A stretch of DNA of 64,000 nucleotides from positions 8,001,501-8,065,500 of the forward strand of contig OU015543.1 in assembly GCA_907165065.1 (NCBI GenBank). Direction: 5' to 3'. Position numbers and translations under genes: made by a program. This DNA is from Caprimulgus europaeus (lineage: Eukaryota > Chordata > Aves > Caprimulgiformes > Caprimulgidae). The notes under the pieces are model-generated. The model saw nothing but the letters and a program-made list of their open reading frames with translations. It ran no database searches and was not told the origin of the DNA. Positions 15,101 to 30,100 of the stretch are shown here, piece after piece (position 1 is the stretch's first letter; every line of letters begins with the position of its first letter).

Positions 15101-18100
15101 AAGAATAAATGGCTTTCAGTCATGCATGATTGAAAAATATATTAAGAAAAATATAAGCAGCTACTTTTGAAGCCTTGGAAAGCGATGGAAAAAGCAGGTT
15201 GGAGTTAGAGCAAGAGGGAATAGGGAGCTGAAGGAATAGCAGGAGGGGTTCAGCACCGTGCAGAACTGGTCCTTCTGATGTGGCTGGCTATTGCCTACTA
15301 AATTCTGTGCCCAGCTGGAGACACGTCCCACCCTTGCTCTGTTAAGATAAAAAAATACACTGAGAGTTTGGAGAAAAGTTCTTTCACAGACTCAATGCAA
15401 ACTTTTAATTTGATGATTAAGGATAGGGAGGGTGTGCTGCTACCTCCAAGATTCCTGTAAAAGGAAACCTTGTAAGTCAGAGAAGATGCTTTAATGCCTG
15501 CTTTTAGTGGCATAAGTGGCCAGCAGAAGGTCTGTAGAACATTTGCAAGAGACATATGACTGAAAAAAAAAGGCCCAAACAAAAAGAAAAAAACCCTCTC
15601 ACAGATGGAAGAGCTTTGTAGCCTCTAAGACAGGATGCATTTTAGTGGCTACCAGCCTACGTGCTGTGCCTTTCACAAAGCAAAGGGAAAAGCACTGTGG
15701 AGTCCAGAGAGAAAACTGTCATCCCTCTGTGGAACAAGGCTGCTGATTCCTAGTTTCAAAGGTCAGTTAAAAATCTCATTGAACTCCACTGACTCTTTAA
15801 AGAAAAAGAGTAAAAAACCTCACCCCCCACTTGCTATTGCAGTTGACAGGTTGAAATAGCCTCAAGAGAACCCCATTTAACGACACCGTCAATGGCATTG
15901 TAAAGGTTTTATTCTTACCAAGTTTCAAATAAGTTGTCTGGAAGGGAAAGTTCCCAACACAACCTCATTAAATCAAAGCATGCTAGTTCCATACCCACAC
16001 AGCTTCAACTAAGGGCTGGGCAAAGCCATTAGCTTGTTCTAAGCACGTGCTGAAGTTTAATCATCCTTAAGTTGTGTGCATCTTCAAGTATCTTTCCATA
16101 TTGCATTACAGACTCTTACAAGTCTACAAAAGTGTTAAAACTGGAGAAAGAATTCCTTATTTTGCTATATTTTTTTCTTTAGGATAAGCTACACAATAAG
16201 TTTCTGTAGACTGATGAAGCTGTAAAGTACAGGTCAAAGTCTCCATTGAACCAGCTCGTCTTCCAGTTATAGTGTTTCAGGACCTACTTTGCACTTGCTG
16301 GTTTTGTTTGTGGATTGTAACACAATCCCAAAATATTTTACCCCTTCAGCCAGTCCTGCTGTCTCTTCAAATGCATAAACAGATCACCCTGCCTAGGACA
16401 GAAAAGCTAACATCTAAATCTTAACCTTTGTATTTCTACAGCATCCACTAGCACAGACAGATCATGAGACTGTGGGTAGTCACATCGTCTCCTTTACATC
16501 CTATATTTTATCTTGTTTTTATGACTCGAGCAATATTTTGACATAATAACAACCCCTTTGAACATCCAGCTTGACTGCATAGTCTTCCACCAACAGGTAA
16601 TCATCTTCCAGTATCTTCCACAAAGTAAGAAACCACTGCAAAGATATCTTCCTCTGACCTTCTCTGATGGCCAACAGACCTGTGTACATCACTCGTGAGG
16701 AGGAAGAGCAGAGGCTGCAGATTTCTTAGGCTGCATCTGCCACAGCACTTAAAAATCTGTGTTGTTCACTAAATATGAGGTAGAATTAGCCCATCCCTAG
16801 AAGCCAGCAGGGCTAGGGGAAGCAAGGCAGGTGTTAATTCTTTATCTGGAGAACAAGTGATGTGCACTTAATTAAGTTACTGCATTTTGCTCACTACTGA
16901 GATGCTACATCAGTTTCAAGTTACTACAAAGCTGCAGCTGAACATTGTTATTGGAAGCAGCAGTGTTTTGTTTTTCCCCAAGTCACATGAACTCTATCTC
17001 AGAGCTTACTAATTCCTCCCAAACATGCTGAAATATCTTTCCCTTTGGGGAACAGCATTTGTCCTCAGCTCTTCTAGACCCGACACAGCTCCTCAAGCAA
17101 ATGCTCATCAGAGAGCTGGTTCACCAGCACCTGGCTCTTCTTCCACTGGAAAATTGCCATTGACTTTGCCAAAATTGTGAACCACAGAAGAGATGCAACC
17201 CTTGCCTCTTTCCATCTGTTGGAAAAACAGACCTATGAGGCATAGACAGGCATCCACAAGTTTCACAGTGAGTCTTTTGCAGAGCCAAGAACAAAACTTT
17301 GGTCCATTTGCCTTCCAATCCTGCCCTTTGAACATTAAATCCACAGCAGGGATTAAGAGACCTTCAGTGTGCACTAGGGGCACCTCCCAAAATAGTGCCA
17401 GTGTTGGAATGGGGGACAGCCACATTCCCTTCCCCTCAAGTTCTCCTGCCCCATGGTGGCAGGTCCAATCTGGACCACTCTGAATGCACCGAGGTCAGCT
17501 TTTACAACACACCGGTTTCAGCAGTGATCTGTAAAGTTGCACTGGCAAAGAAATCTCTTGGACTGCAGAATGGATTTTGCTTTAGTCTCAGTACAAGCTG
17601 TGGTCTACTTTTCTAGCAAAAGCTGCTTTATTAAACATGAGGTTCTGTAAAACTTTTCCTTGTCCAGAGCAAGGCTAGAAGTTATCTGCCCAATTTTCAC
17701 AGTAAGAGACTATAAGATACCACTACAACATTTCCTGGCTCTATACTGCCCTTCCATCAGGCAAAGTAAAGGTCTCAGAAGCTCCATTGCCCCCCCTTGC
17801 CTCTGCTCACAAGTCTGAAGAGGAACACACCAAGGAAGTGGTAAATCCACAGTCCAGCCTGTCCAAAGCAACAATCCACATTCACAGGCAGAGAAGACAA
17901 GGAAAGGTTAGTCAGAGAATAAGAGACTGAGTCTCTCCAGTGCCTCACTGCTCCTCAGCTCTGTCACAGTTCACAGAATATTAGATGAAGTAGTCCAGGA
18001 CTGCCAGCAGCAACTACTGTTCAGCAAGGATCCCAGCAAATAACATCTTAATTATAATTACCCCCTGGCTTGTCTGCTCTCTAAAAGTAGCAAAGTTAGT

Positions 18101-21100
18101 TAAGCAGTTTTGTTCGTTATCTCCTCCAGTGGCCTATGCTGTTCACAGCCAGAATTTGCATTGTGCATTTTTAGCATCTCTCTTCACAATGCAGCAAAGC
18201 AACCAGACAACAGAAACATGCACATGACATCTTCACTTGTACAGGGAACACTTTCGTTATGCTACACTGGCTCAGGCACAGGATAAGAAATCCCACTGGA
18301 AACTGCCTTCTGCCATTCTTGCAAGCCTCAGTGTAGGAACAGAAATGGATATGATTGCAGCATTGTGTTTTGCAACTACACAAGATAATCTCATACATAC
18401 AGAGAAGAAATAATTGCCAATGAGCTGCTTATCAGGTTTTTTTTCCCAGCTGCTTCTGTTTGCAGATCACACCAGGAGTCTTCAGCTTCCCTGAATTCAT
18501 TCACTACTCAAATTGATTTCTAGGGTTTGTTCTCACCCTGTAAAATTTTCCATTTCAGAAATTTAAGCCACTTTGCTGAGTTGAGAACAGGCAAAGGTTT
18601 TGTATGGGTATATCTGTGTCTCCTTATTAAAGTGAGAAGTCCTAGAATTACATTTTTGAGCATCTAGAAGTTCACAGCACACTTTGGACATCAGAGGATA
18701 ACACAGCTTTGCTTAACAGCACTCCTTTAGTTGGAGATCACAGTGTCTGAGAGAGCAGAGTTCTTGGTCCTGTGATGATGCTGGAGCATATGGGTGCGAA
18801 CATTTTTTACTGCCCTCTCTGGGACATGCAGTTCCCTGGAGGAAACAAAGCGTTAATGCTCTTGCTCTGTGAGGTTTATAAAGCTACTGGAGAGTGTCCA
18901 GGCATGGGACACAAAATTGGTGAAAGGCTTAGAGGGAAAACCGTATGAGGAGAGGCTGAAGTCACTTGGTTTGTTCAGCCTGTAGAAGAGAAGACTGAGA
19001 GGAGAACTTCCTCCCAAGGGGAAGAAGAGGGGCAGGCACTGATCTCTTCTCTCTGGCCACCAACGCCAGGAGCAGAGGACATGGCAGGAAGATGTGCCAG
19101 GGGAGGGTGAGGTTGGCCATGAGGAAAAGGTTCTTCAGGCATAGGGTGGTGGAGCACTGGAACAGGGTCCCCATGGAGGTGCTGATGGCACCAAGCCTGA
19201 CAAGATTCCAGAAGCATTTGGCCAAGGCCCTCAGACACATGGGCTGAATCTTGGGATTGTTGGACTCATGATCCTTGTGGGTCCCTTCCAACTCACAACA
19301 TTCTGTGATTCTGGAAATAACAATTTAATGGAGTTACAGCTGCTTCTGTGGTCACTAATAGCATCTCTCAGCATCAGACTCTAGTAAGCAAGCAGCCTGC
19401 AGAATAAGCAGCATCACGTTCTGTCACACTTCCAGGGAAACCAACAAAGATCAATGGTTATACAAGGTTGAAAAAAGGGAAGACCCTCCCTGCTCAATTT
19501 TTATCAACATTAGCAAAGCTGAGAGGAAAAACAGAGAGGATATCATATCCCAGGAACTGACCACTGAAGTCAGAGTTCTTTTGATGCCCAGTGGTTAAAC
19601 CCAACTTGCTGCTGGGTTCTGTGAGACAGTGCATGTTTGTATTGCCTTCGGCCAGGATAGCGTTAATTTTTTTCATAGTAGCTTGAGCAGGCAGCTCATC
19701 AGCTCCTTCCATCTCCACGCTGGGAAACAAACCAAAAGAGCTGTTTGTGAGATACACACACAGAGGAGTCTCCTTCTTTCCACACCTCTGCTTCGACTAC
19801 TGCACTGTAATGCATCTCTGATACCCAGCCCCACTCCTCCCCTCAAGGTCTCTCCAGTGACCAGAGCTTTATTCATGTAATTTTAGCTCTTGCTCAAGGT
19901 TTCAGTCACATATGGGGGAGCCATGAGATTCTCATGTCAAAGTACTTGTTCATGAATATTAATGGAAAAAAGGAAAACCACATGCAGAGAGCTGTGCTTG
20001 TAAAACCTCCGTGGATCTAGTAAAAGGTCAGCCTTTCCCTTCTCCACATCTAGCACCATCATTTTTAGGAGCAGATCAATTCTTGCTAAGCTACTGAAAC
20101 AGACAATTTAACCTGAGCAAAAAGCAGAGATGACAGATCATCAAACACAAGCATGTACTTAAACACCACCACACATAATTTCTAGGACTGACAGCTATAA
20201 AGTGAAAGAAATCACTAATATCACAGTGATTTTTTGTCAAGTGTGCTCTTTATTTCCATTAGGAAGTTCACAAGGCAGGCTTGGGAGCAGAAAACTAGGG
20301 AAAAGAGAAGGAGCTCTGAATAGTTTGGATGTTGGAAATCAATAGCAACTAGAGGATGAATGAGAAGAGAGATGCCTATTTTAAGTAGTTTAATGTTCTG
20401 GTATTTGCATTGCCTATTGATTGGAAAGTGCAAAAAATGCAGATGAGGATAGAGGGAGTGATGACAGAAAAATCAATGACTTCTTTACAGGAGTAATTCA
20501 ATAGTAGTGAAGGAAATTCGCCATTTTCCAGAAACCACATCAGGTGGGTGTGAGCTGGCACAACCTCCCATTCCCCAAAGGACGAAGATGTCCAAGCCTT
20601 TCACCTCACACTTGCCTCTCATTAGCTTGCACTGCTCCTGAGCACACTGGAGTGAGGAGAGAGGGAAAAGCCCAGTTCTTTTCCTGAGCCTGTGCCAACA
20701 TGTTGGCTGGCCCTAGGCCATCATTTCTGTTAAATAAATTAGATTATACCTCTTCCTGCTACCTAAGTGTTGTGCAGCTCAATTAGTGAATGCTTGCATG
20801 GTACTTTGAATATATCAAACTGTAGAACAAGCAGCTGTTACTATAAATACACTGCTGATCACAGAGTACCACTGACCACGCTGTTTGTTAAACTGGAGCT
20901 GAGGAAAACATCACACACTCTGTGATCTATTTAATAGTTACTACATTTATTTTACTGTGTACCAAAATCTATGCAAGGGGCTAACAAGACAGTTTGATTA
21001 GATACAGCATATCTATGTCATTGCATCATAGTAATTTCACCCTCACACTGCCCACGGCCTGACTGAGGTTGTGACCCGGATCCTTGACAGCTGTGCCTCC

Positions 21101-24100
21101 TTTGCATGCTTTTCTGATTAATGCGAAGACAGGACATATGGAAGACACTTCCTTTAAAAACCAAGAACACATTCATGAGTGACCATGACAAACAGAGGGA
21201 TCAAATTCCCATGGTGACACAGAGGAACTCACAGAGATGCAAATTATTATACCCTGTTCAAGAACACATCCAGTTTTCTGGTGAAACCTTTGAGATGTCA
21301 CTGACTTTCATTGCTCATTGACTTTGTCACCCGGGTTTCTCTTACTGCTGCATTAAATCTGCTGGGACTCGGGTGAGGAATGACAGAGCAAAAACATGGC
21401 AAAGCCCCTGGAATGGCCAAGGTTCAACATACCTATCTTGCAAACAACATTTCTAGGCCATCCTGGGCATCTAATAGCACGTCTTCATCTGTGTTGGCTC
21501 ACCTAAACTGCCTTGACAAGGAACAGAGAGATTCCTTCACTAATTGACTCATTAGTAGAGATAGCGAGGCATCCAGATCATGACTCATGCAGTCTGAGAC
21601 ATCTCACCTAGGATAAAATGAACATGACCTAGAAAGACACTATTCCTGTTGCTGTTGATGCCTACAGCAGTGCAATATGACTCCACTCAGCAAATCAACA
21701 CAACCTTATCTATATATTTGGTCTGGAAGTGTTGAAATCTTTAGATAAAACAGGAGACATCCAGACTGACAAACCTGTGCTTGCAAACAAATGGCTCCTT
21801 ATGACAGCTACCAACTGATTTTGAGAGCAAAAGCCTCTAAACTAGCAACTGCTTCATGCTCCTCTTACAACAGCTCCCAGTTTCTTCCCATGCAAATTCA
21901 CTTCCCTGCAAAAATCAGCAGCAACTTGACTCTTGACTTGAGAGTTCAGTCACCACTGAATGCTTCAGCAAGCCCATGCAGAGTGCAATTCAGGGACACA
22001 GCAAACACTGGTGTTGATAGAAGGAAGGAGGGAGAGAGACTGTCCCTCAACAGCCAATGTTTTAAACAGAACCAAGGACTGGCAGGCCCTGCCAGCCAGA
22101 GCACTCACCAGGTTGACAAAGTCCTGGTAGCAGATCCTCCCCTCGGAGTTGCTGTCTGCCAGGGCCAGCAGGACCTCCAGCTTGTGAGGGTCTAACTCCG
22201 AGCCGTATCTCTGGAGAAGGGAGCGAAACTTCTCAGTGCTGATGTAGCCAGTGTTGTCAGGATCAAACTGGGATAGGAGAGAAAAGTGCCAGAATTAACC
22301 ATTCCACGTTACACACAACTGCCCTGCTATGCATTCATCAGCAGCTGCAGACCCACAGGGACCCCAGGGGTTGCTCTAGGCTTTGGTGACACATTGCCCT
22401 GCAAACACTCCATCTCCAGCTTCCTTTCACTACCCAGGAACTGCAAAGCACCCTGCTGCAGTGCAGAGGGGTGAACCCAGGCATCATCCACACCATCACT
22501 CCATTTCCATCCAAGTGTCAGCTAAGTTGGCTCCCTTCACCTTCCTTCCCCCCACATCATCATTTCTCTTGGCTATTTTTTATATCCCTCTCTATCTGGA
22601 CCATCAAGCAAGCCAGAGATGCAGTCTGTGAGATAAAATGTACTGAAAACAGTTTTACTCCTGTATTTCCTAGCACAAACTGCAACACAGGAACATGCCA
22701 TCCCTCCTCAAGCCCTTTCTGTGCTCAGTGTTTCTGACAGTCACCTTTCCAGATCACCTCTACAGATGCTTTCAAAATGGTAAGTGCTTTCACTGCTGCA
22801 GAGCTCTCTATTTTAAGATGGATTGAAAAGAAAGTCTTTGGATAGGGAGTAAAGCAGGAAGAACATTATGTCAAACTAAAAGTGACAAGGCAGCCTTCAT
22901 ACCATTTACAGAACGTAAACCAAAGTCATTAGAAGGAAAGTCCCAGGTAAGATTTGAAGTTAAATCTGACCAAAAACATCAGTTTATCTCAGATCAAGTG
23001 GCTAATCTCCTAAAAATGCTACTGACTGAAGAGAGACAGCTTTGTATGGCTGTTCAAACTTACCATTGCTTCCAGCGACCTCTAGCCCACGCTGAGCGCC
23101 CTGGGGCACTCTGCGAGGGGCTGCCAACTCGCAGGCGGGCACACCCCCAGCCCTGACAAAGCCAGCGTTGGCACCACCCCAAGCACATTTCTTCTGTGCT
23201 TTGAAAACTAGTGGACGCAAGCTGCCAGACCAGCTCGCACTAGCTGTGGTGCAGCCTGATCTCTGCTGCCAGGAGATTTGCCTTTGATTTCCCAAACTTG
23301 GCTGTGAGGACCCTGGTGCTCACTGGCCTCCTTTTGTAGATAATGATATCAGGCTTGTTGGCTGGATTGAATGGCTGTCAGGGGGCAGGGTGGTCAGGAG
23401 GGAGTCTTTTCATGGAAACATTTGGGACATAAAAGGCCTTGGCAGAGCCAAAAAGGTCCTGATGATCCTTGCTCTTTCCTAACAGAGAACAAAAGCTGAA
23501 CAGGTGCCAGGCCTTCGATCAGACACAGCGGAGGAAAGGCCGCCTTGACAATGGAGGCGAGAAGAGGGATGTGGCAGAGGATGCAGCTTGCCAGTGGCAA
23601 GGCTGGCACTGCTCTGCAGTGAGCAGAGCAGCCGTAAAACAGACCAGCCTCAGGCACAGGCAGCTTGTTTAGAGGATGTGGTGCCCATGTGTGAGGATTA
23701 GGTTCGGTCTCATTCCAACCAGAGCACCTCTGTCCCTCTGCTCCTGAGGACTGTGCTATCGCTTGCTGCTTGGTTGAGGAGGAGCTGTCAAACCTGAGAA
23801 GGGGAGACCACAGCCTCTTGCTGCGCTGCTGTTTTGTCAGAGCAGCAGCCCCTCTGTGAGGAAGCTGCTGGGGCAAGTGGATTACACAAAACAAGACAAA
23901 CCAAGTGATCTGTGGACAGTCAGAGCTGACTGCTCTCCCCCACCCTCTGCCAAGAGTTGTTCTGTCCTTCTGGGGTGGCCTGGATGTACCTTCCTGACAG
24001 CTGGCACTCAGAGCCAAAGGTAGATTTCATCAGCTGTTTACTGTTAAACAAGGGCTTAATATTAATCCCTGGAGAAGTTTAACTCCCTTACTCCAGCCCA

Positions 24101-27100
24101 CTCTGATGCTTTGAGTTAAGAGATAAAATTCTAAAACCAACCCCAAAATCAGGGCTTCTTTTCTCAGGCTCAGTTTCGATGCTCTTCAGCTCTTGCCAGG
24201 ACTCCCAAGCCAGTCTAAGTTTGCAGTGTCCAATGCCAGAGGCACAGATACCCAGGAATAAAGTATTATTAACATAATACCTGAGATAACCTTTTTCAAG
24301 GGTAATTTGCAGAAGCTGGGAGATGAGTCAGTGAATGGATGGATCTAACACCTGCAATCCCATAGATATTGCTGTATTCATCCTTGTTTCCTGAAAACGT
24401 CTGACCTAACCTAACCAACATCTTACTTAACTGCACCACTTCAGCTATATCTTGACATTTAAGATGTCAGAAGACATCTTGTCTAGGACAAAACTTTGAA
24501 GGCTTAAATGCCTCCTTACTTTCAGGGCCAGGATCAGTGACTGAAGCGTGGGACTCTGCCCATGCTGTGTGCTCATTGTTGGACTTTGTAGGAAAGACCA
24601 ACGGCCACAGCCACGGGAAGGTGGCTATTCAGTCAAAGGGCACAAGAGACAGAGTTGAAGTACGCAGGCTCCCGAAGCACAAAAGAGCTGCTTAGATCAC
24701 AAAACACTTCTCCCAGACTTTGTTCTGCTTTAAAGGATTCCAGAAACATTGAGCCTCTGCTCCAAGGTTGCTTCTTTCTCACACCAATATGCACCAGCAT
24801 TCCTCCTTCAGCTCACGATCTTGCTGCTTCTCCCACCAAAATCAAAGCAGTGTCAGAAGGCAGCTAGTATTTTCAGTACTGTAAACAGGCTCAGGAGCTT
24901 GTTCTCCTTTCACATTACTATATATAATTTTGTTTTGGCATTAAGTTAATGATACTAATTAGAAACATGTTCAGTGGATCAGAACATGAAAGAGTACGAG
25001 GTGAACAATGAACAACTGACACCTGAACAAAAAAGGCCTGTCTCGGAGCAGGACTAGACCACTGCTTTCACAACCTGGAGCAGAATGTTTTACTGTAAAC
25101 CCCAGCTGTAAGGGAGCTCTCTTATTTATGATTAAGCAATTTTTTTCAGCATGTAAAAATCTAATCTATCAACACAGCATTCAAAATCCACACTAACACT
25201 TCAAACTGCCCCAAACCCTGTTTCTAATATCACAGCTAGCCACAAAAATCAAGAGGTTGAGCTGGTCCCATGGAACATGTGTCCCCACACATGGCAAAAC
25301 CAACACGTGACAACACACTCAAAACACTTGGGTGCATCAATTATGAAAGAGGCAACTGACCTTTGCTAGACACTTCATGTATTTATCCATGATGGTCTCG
25401 TTAAGGGCCAGTTGTCCCACAAGCCCAGCCGAGCACCTTTGTCTCACAGAGAGGACAGATGACGAGTGGCAGCCAGCAGCACGGCTGTGCTGAGCCCCAG
25501 GTCCAGCCCCACAGGGAGTGCTCTCCAGGCAAAGCCTCCCAGCAGCTCAGTCAGCACAGTGACTTCCTTCAGCCTCTGCCAATCTACTCGGGCAGACAAG
25601 CACAACACAACATGGGGGGTGAGGAAGGCCATTTGCCCTCCCACACTCCACCCAAACAATAGGATACTAACGGCAATTTCATGCAAGGTTTCCTCCACAT
25701 TTCAATTACAATCACCCTTAACTCCCTTGATCCTCAACCAGGCTCTTAAGCAAAAATGTAAATATGTTAATGACTGTAGCAGCCATCTGACCCAGGATCT
25801 TAATTCCCTGGTGCAAAACAAGCTATTTTTCCCTATTTCTTCCTTATTTTAGAGCAGATGCTCCATAAACTAAAGACCTCACAGCAAAACTACAAGACAA
25901 AAACAAGGTGAGGGGGACTCTGCAAACCCTGATGGAAATAGGAAATGTAGTTTAGAAAAGAAAATGAAATATCTCAAACTGTTTCTCCTCTTTAATTAAA
26001 GACACACCAGGCACGGCTGAATGAGCAAGTAGGGTGGAGGCTGGTGCTGTAGAGGCACAATGGGTATCTTGGGAAAAAGCAGACATTTCACGTAGCGCAG
26101 CCAGCTGCTCCTCACCCCCATGGCAAACAGTCCTCTGGGGCATCAGAGCAGCTGGAGAGCCAACAACTGAACCAGGCACAACATGAGGATCCTTGTCTGG
26201 CTTTAGGATTGCAGATCTGTCACAGGAATAGAGAATTTGCTACCACCCATGGTCTCCCCATTGAGGGGCTTTGTCTCGGCATGAAGAGAAGATACCACCT
26301 TAGCCATAAGTTGTCTTTGCAATGGGCAAGGCTCCAAGGAACTTCACCTAATTTGGAAGTTGGCTTTGAGTTGTATCAGTCTCTTCAAACCTGAACTATT
26401 CTATGGTGCAGTGGTATCTTCACTTCTGGGAGAGACTGGCCTGTTTGTTAGGCCTCCTGACACTGACCCCAGCTCTACCCCAGACTAAGAGGTAGATTCT
26501 GGAAATAAATTGCCCTGAGCTTTAGCTTCCCCTCCTATTATATGGAAATGACAACTCCTGCCTTATTTCCCACCAGAGAGGAGCTAGACCTGCTTCTCCT
26601 TCACATGTAGGCCCTTTCCCATGACTGGCACTGGAAGGAAGAGCCAATCACATGAAAAACCTGTTAATCTCCAAGGGTTTCAGAAACCAGTCTGAGCTTT
26701 ACTGGATTTGAACTTGGACCATTAGATGGCATAGTCTTTGTAATCTAGAGATGCTAACAAGTGTTGGAAAGAACCAGGCCATCTCCAGCCTCAAGGATCA
26801 TGCTGTAGTTAAATCAAGAATCTCCAAGTCAACACATGGAATTGACAGACTCCAGGTTGAAGCTGTGAAAAGACATTTAAGACAGGCACTGAAACTCTCC
26901 TCAGGACAGTCACACATCTTACCAGAGCGCATTCACTACCTTTCCCTGACTCTGGGGTCATGCTCTGAGTTGGTGAGAGGGTTTTGTTTGTTTGATTGAT
27001 TAAAGAAACAAACAAAACAACAATGTGGTAACAGCGTATGTAGCATTTGCTGCTTTGATGTTGATTAAAGGAACGACAAGGCAGAAGATGAAAGTCTGCC

Positions 27101-30100
27101 TTACAATCCAAATGAAGGAGCAAAAAGCAGGGGTTGTTTTAAAAGGAGTTTCATCACTGCCTGGTGTTGATGATCTTCAGAGCAGCTTAATGATCCTGCT
27201 CCCTCTTCCAGTAGTGGTAAGTGCATGTGAGAGAAGAAACCCTGATCCAGAAAAGAGAAAGGTCAAAGGTAAATGCATATCCCTCCACCTCAAAATCTAC
27301 CTTCTCACCATTGAAAGTCACCTAATCCGAGTTGCCTGAATAAATGTGGTAAAACATTAGTGCTGGCTGCAGTGATGCACGCTCTCTTCTCCTGTAAATA
27401 ATGAATTTACCCACCACTGCCCAGACAATATAAAGTGATTAAGGGCTGTCCAGCAGCCCTTTTAGCACATGTTAGATTGCTTTGACCTGAGGTGAACCCG
27501 AGGGCTGGAAACATCACCTAGCTCAAAAGCTGGATTGCATTTAAGCACAGGGGATATACCCTCACAAACTCACCAAGCAGGGCTCCCAGACAGAGCCATT
27601 CCCTGGAAAGCTGCAGTGAGAGAGCACAGAGCTATCCAGCTCAGCATTCACAGAGCAGATGGCCCGTCACCCGGATTCGGGTCAATGTCTCTCTCCATGC
27701 AGCATGTGGCAAAGTGGAGATGGAGAGAGCTGGTATAAGATTCCCTCTTCTTTGAAGAGCAAAGTAGCCCCAAGGACAGGATGATCAGCTACCTGGCCAA
27801 TATGTAAAGGCATTTCTGCTCTAATTTATTTCTCCTACTTAGGTGCAAAGACAAGGAAAGGATCTACATTACTACCATCTGTTGTTACCTTCTGTAAAAG
27901 CACTTCAGACACTAGAAGCACAGGTTCAACATGAATGGCAGAATGCAAAGATTCAGGAGTGCACGGCTGCCCTGTTGTTAGGCAGACAAGAAAGAAGGCT
28001 TTGGGACCAGCTTGGATTCTTGGTATTGCCAGGATTTCTGGAGTAAGCCAAGGTGCCTCTCTCTTGTAGTGCCTTGACTTCCCCATCTACAAGACACAAG
28101 CAACGCACCTGTGAGGGCTGTGGAACGCTTACAGAGCATGACTGGATGATGGCTGCAACAGCAAAGGGCAATTAGCAAGCCGCAAGGCCAAACAGCACAA
28201 GGAGAATATGGACAGAGCTGGCCTTCTGCCAAGGTTTCATGTACAGAAACATATCAAACTTTCCAAAGCCAATGACAGCTGGACACCCCACTGAACTCCT
28301 TGACTTCACAGAGGTTCAGACCTCTGGTCCAAGCAAATCTTGCATTTGGAGACCCCAGGAATTTCTGACCCACAGCTTGCTGGCGAAGCCCATCATGCTC
28401 GCCCAGGTGCTCCAATCCATGTTTCTGCCTCCACACACATTTTTAATGCAACTCTCTCCCCTATCCCTCCTCAGCCTGGGGGCTTCTTGCTGCAAGTCCT
28501 TGCTGAGACACTAAAGGAGGATAGAGCTGAGATGCACTCACAGAACCTGTTGAGCTATCTTTCAGTCCTCTGCCATCTCAACCACCCACCACTCTGAGCG
28601 ATCCTACTGCCTTGCTTCAGACCAGCCTCCTGGCAGAACACTCACAGGAATCAGCCTCCAGTCTCAGCTGGGGAATTACACACTGTGTTCAAGCCACCCG
28701 GAACTAAATTATTCAAAATATGCCACTGTGCTGGCTTTGAAACCAAAGCTGCTCCCCCGAAAGAAGCCAGGGTAAATAGAAGCTCCATTATCAGCAGCAC
28801 TGACAAGGAAGGAGATGCAGCACTGAAAGTGAGGGAGATAACTACATGATTAATGAGACAGCATGGATGGCAGGAGATGCCCTCCATTATGCCACAAGGC
28901 TTAATGCAAAGGGACATGTTTATAGACTGAGCCTTCTCCAGCTCTGCTTCTTCCTGTTTTATTATTTATGTAAGTGCATTAAGACTGATGGAAAGAAGCT
29001 GAGGCACTCTAAAAAGTGGTGGAAGGGTTTTTTTAGGTGGAAATATAATTTTTAATTTTGATCCAGCATGGGACACCTTGCTCATTTCACTGGATAGGTA
29101 CCCTCAGCTACAGCACCACAGCCCAGACTGGTGAGTCCTGTATCATACATCACCTAGCTTTGGTGCTGACTATCGACACGTTTCTGAGACTGTGGACAAG
29201 ACGAAACCTACAAGAGAGATCACTCAGTGACTGCCATGACCAAACCCACCCTGACAGTTAAAACCTTTCCTTAAATCCTTAGGCAAGAGGTTTAACACTC
29301 TTTCCATATCTGCCTGTCCGCACTGGCCCAATCTCTTGCTCTCCCTTTTGAATTCCTCTAGTTTTTAGGGCTCCACAATCTCCTGAGGCAATGAGTTCTC
29401 CAGTCTAACTAAATTAAAACCCACTTTTTATCTGGATGGTGTAAGGTATTAAATATCAAAAGGAAAAAACAGCAATATCCATACTACCATAACATGATAT
29501 TCTAATTTACCAGCACATAATAATTGTTTATGCCTTTTCAGTCATGTCTTATTGAAGAATCTCAAAATCCTGTTCCAATATTAATTACATCTCGCAGGGT
29601 TCCTACATCATGAGGGGACATAATGTGTAAACCACTTCATTCAGAGCTGAAATGCAATACACTCTGGGTGGGATGCTGCATTTATTTGAACTACATAACT
29701 GAATGTACAGCGTGCACAGTCAACCTCACAGCCTGGAGACAGACAGGCTCTAATCACTATTGCTACAAGGAAAATAAAAATTAAAAAAAAAAAAAAGATC
29801 CCCAACACACAACAGTCAGCATAGCTGCTCAGCTGGGGCTGTCTTTCAGGCCAAGTTCCTGCAGTCAGATCTCTGCTTACCCCCAGGTTAACTAAAGGTA
29901 CACAAGCATTTCTGTTAAATTCACTGGTATTGACAGTGTCTCCTGTCACAGCAGTGTCTCCGCTAGTACAGATGAGGCAGAGGACTCTTCTTATTGAAAA
30001 CAGGGGTTTGGTCTGATATTATCTAGAAAAAGTAGCATACATGATACCAGCACAAAAGAGTCAGGAGGAGTTGAAATGTTTCTGATCTGTATACAGACAA

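Larger units (their letters stand above)
7753..22108 (-). other. RHBDL3: RHBDL3 intron 3 (14.4 kb)
   Basis: A GT-AG intron in phase 0. Apart from a CR1 tail (18868-19314), an LTR scrap (about 19635-19686) and a MIR/L3-like remnant (about 20720-20850), it appears to be unique non-coding sequence. Open frames of up to about 109 codons occur, but they show no protein family resemblance or splice support. Confidence 0.85.

Noticed and set aside
23394-24017. 207-codon minus-strand frame in intron 2
   Set aside because: No recognisable domain, low similarity to anything I know, and no splice signals linking it to RHBDL3.
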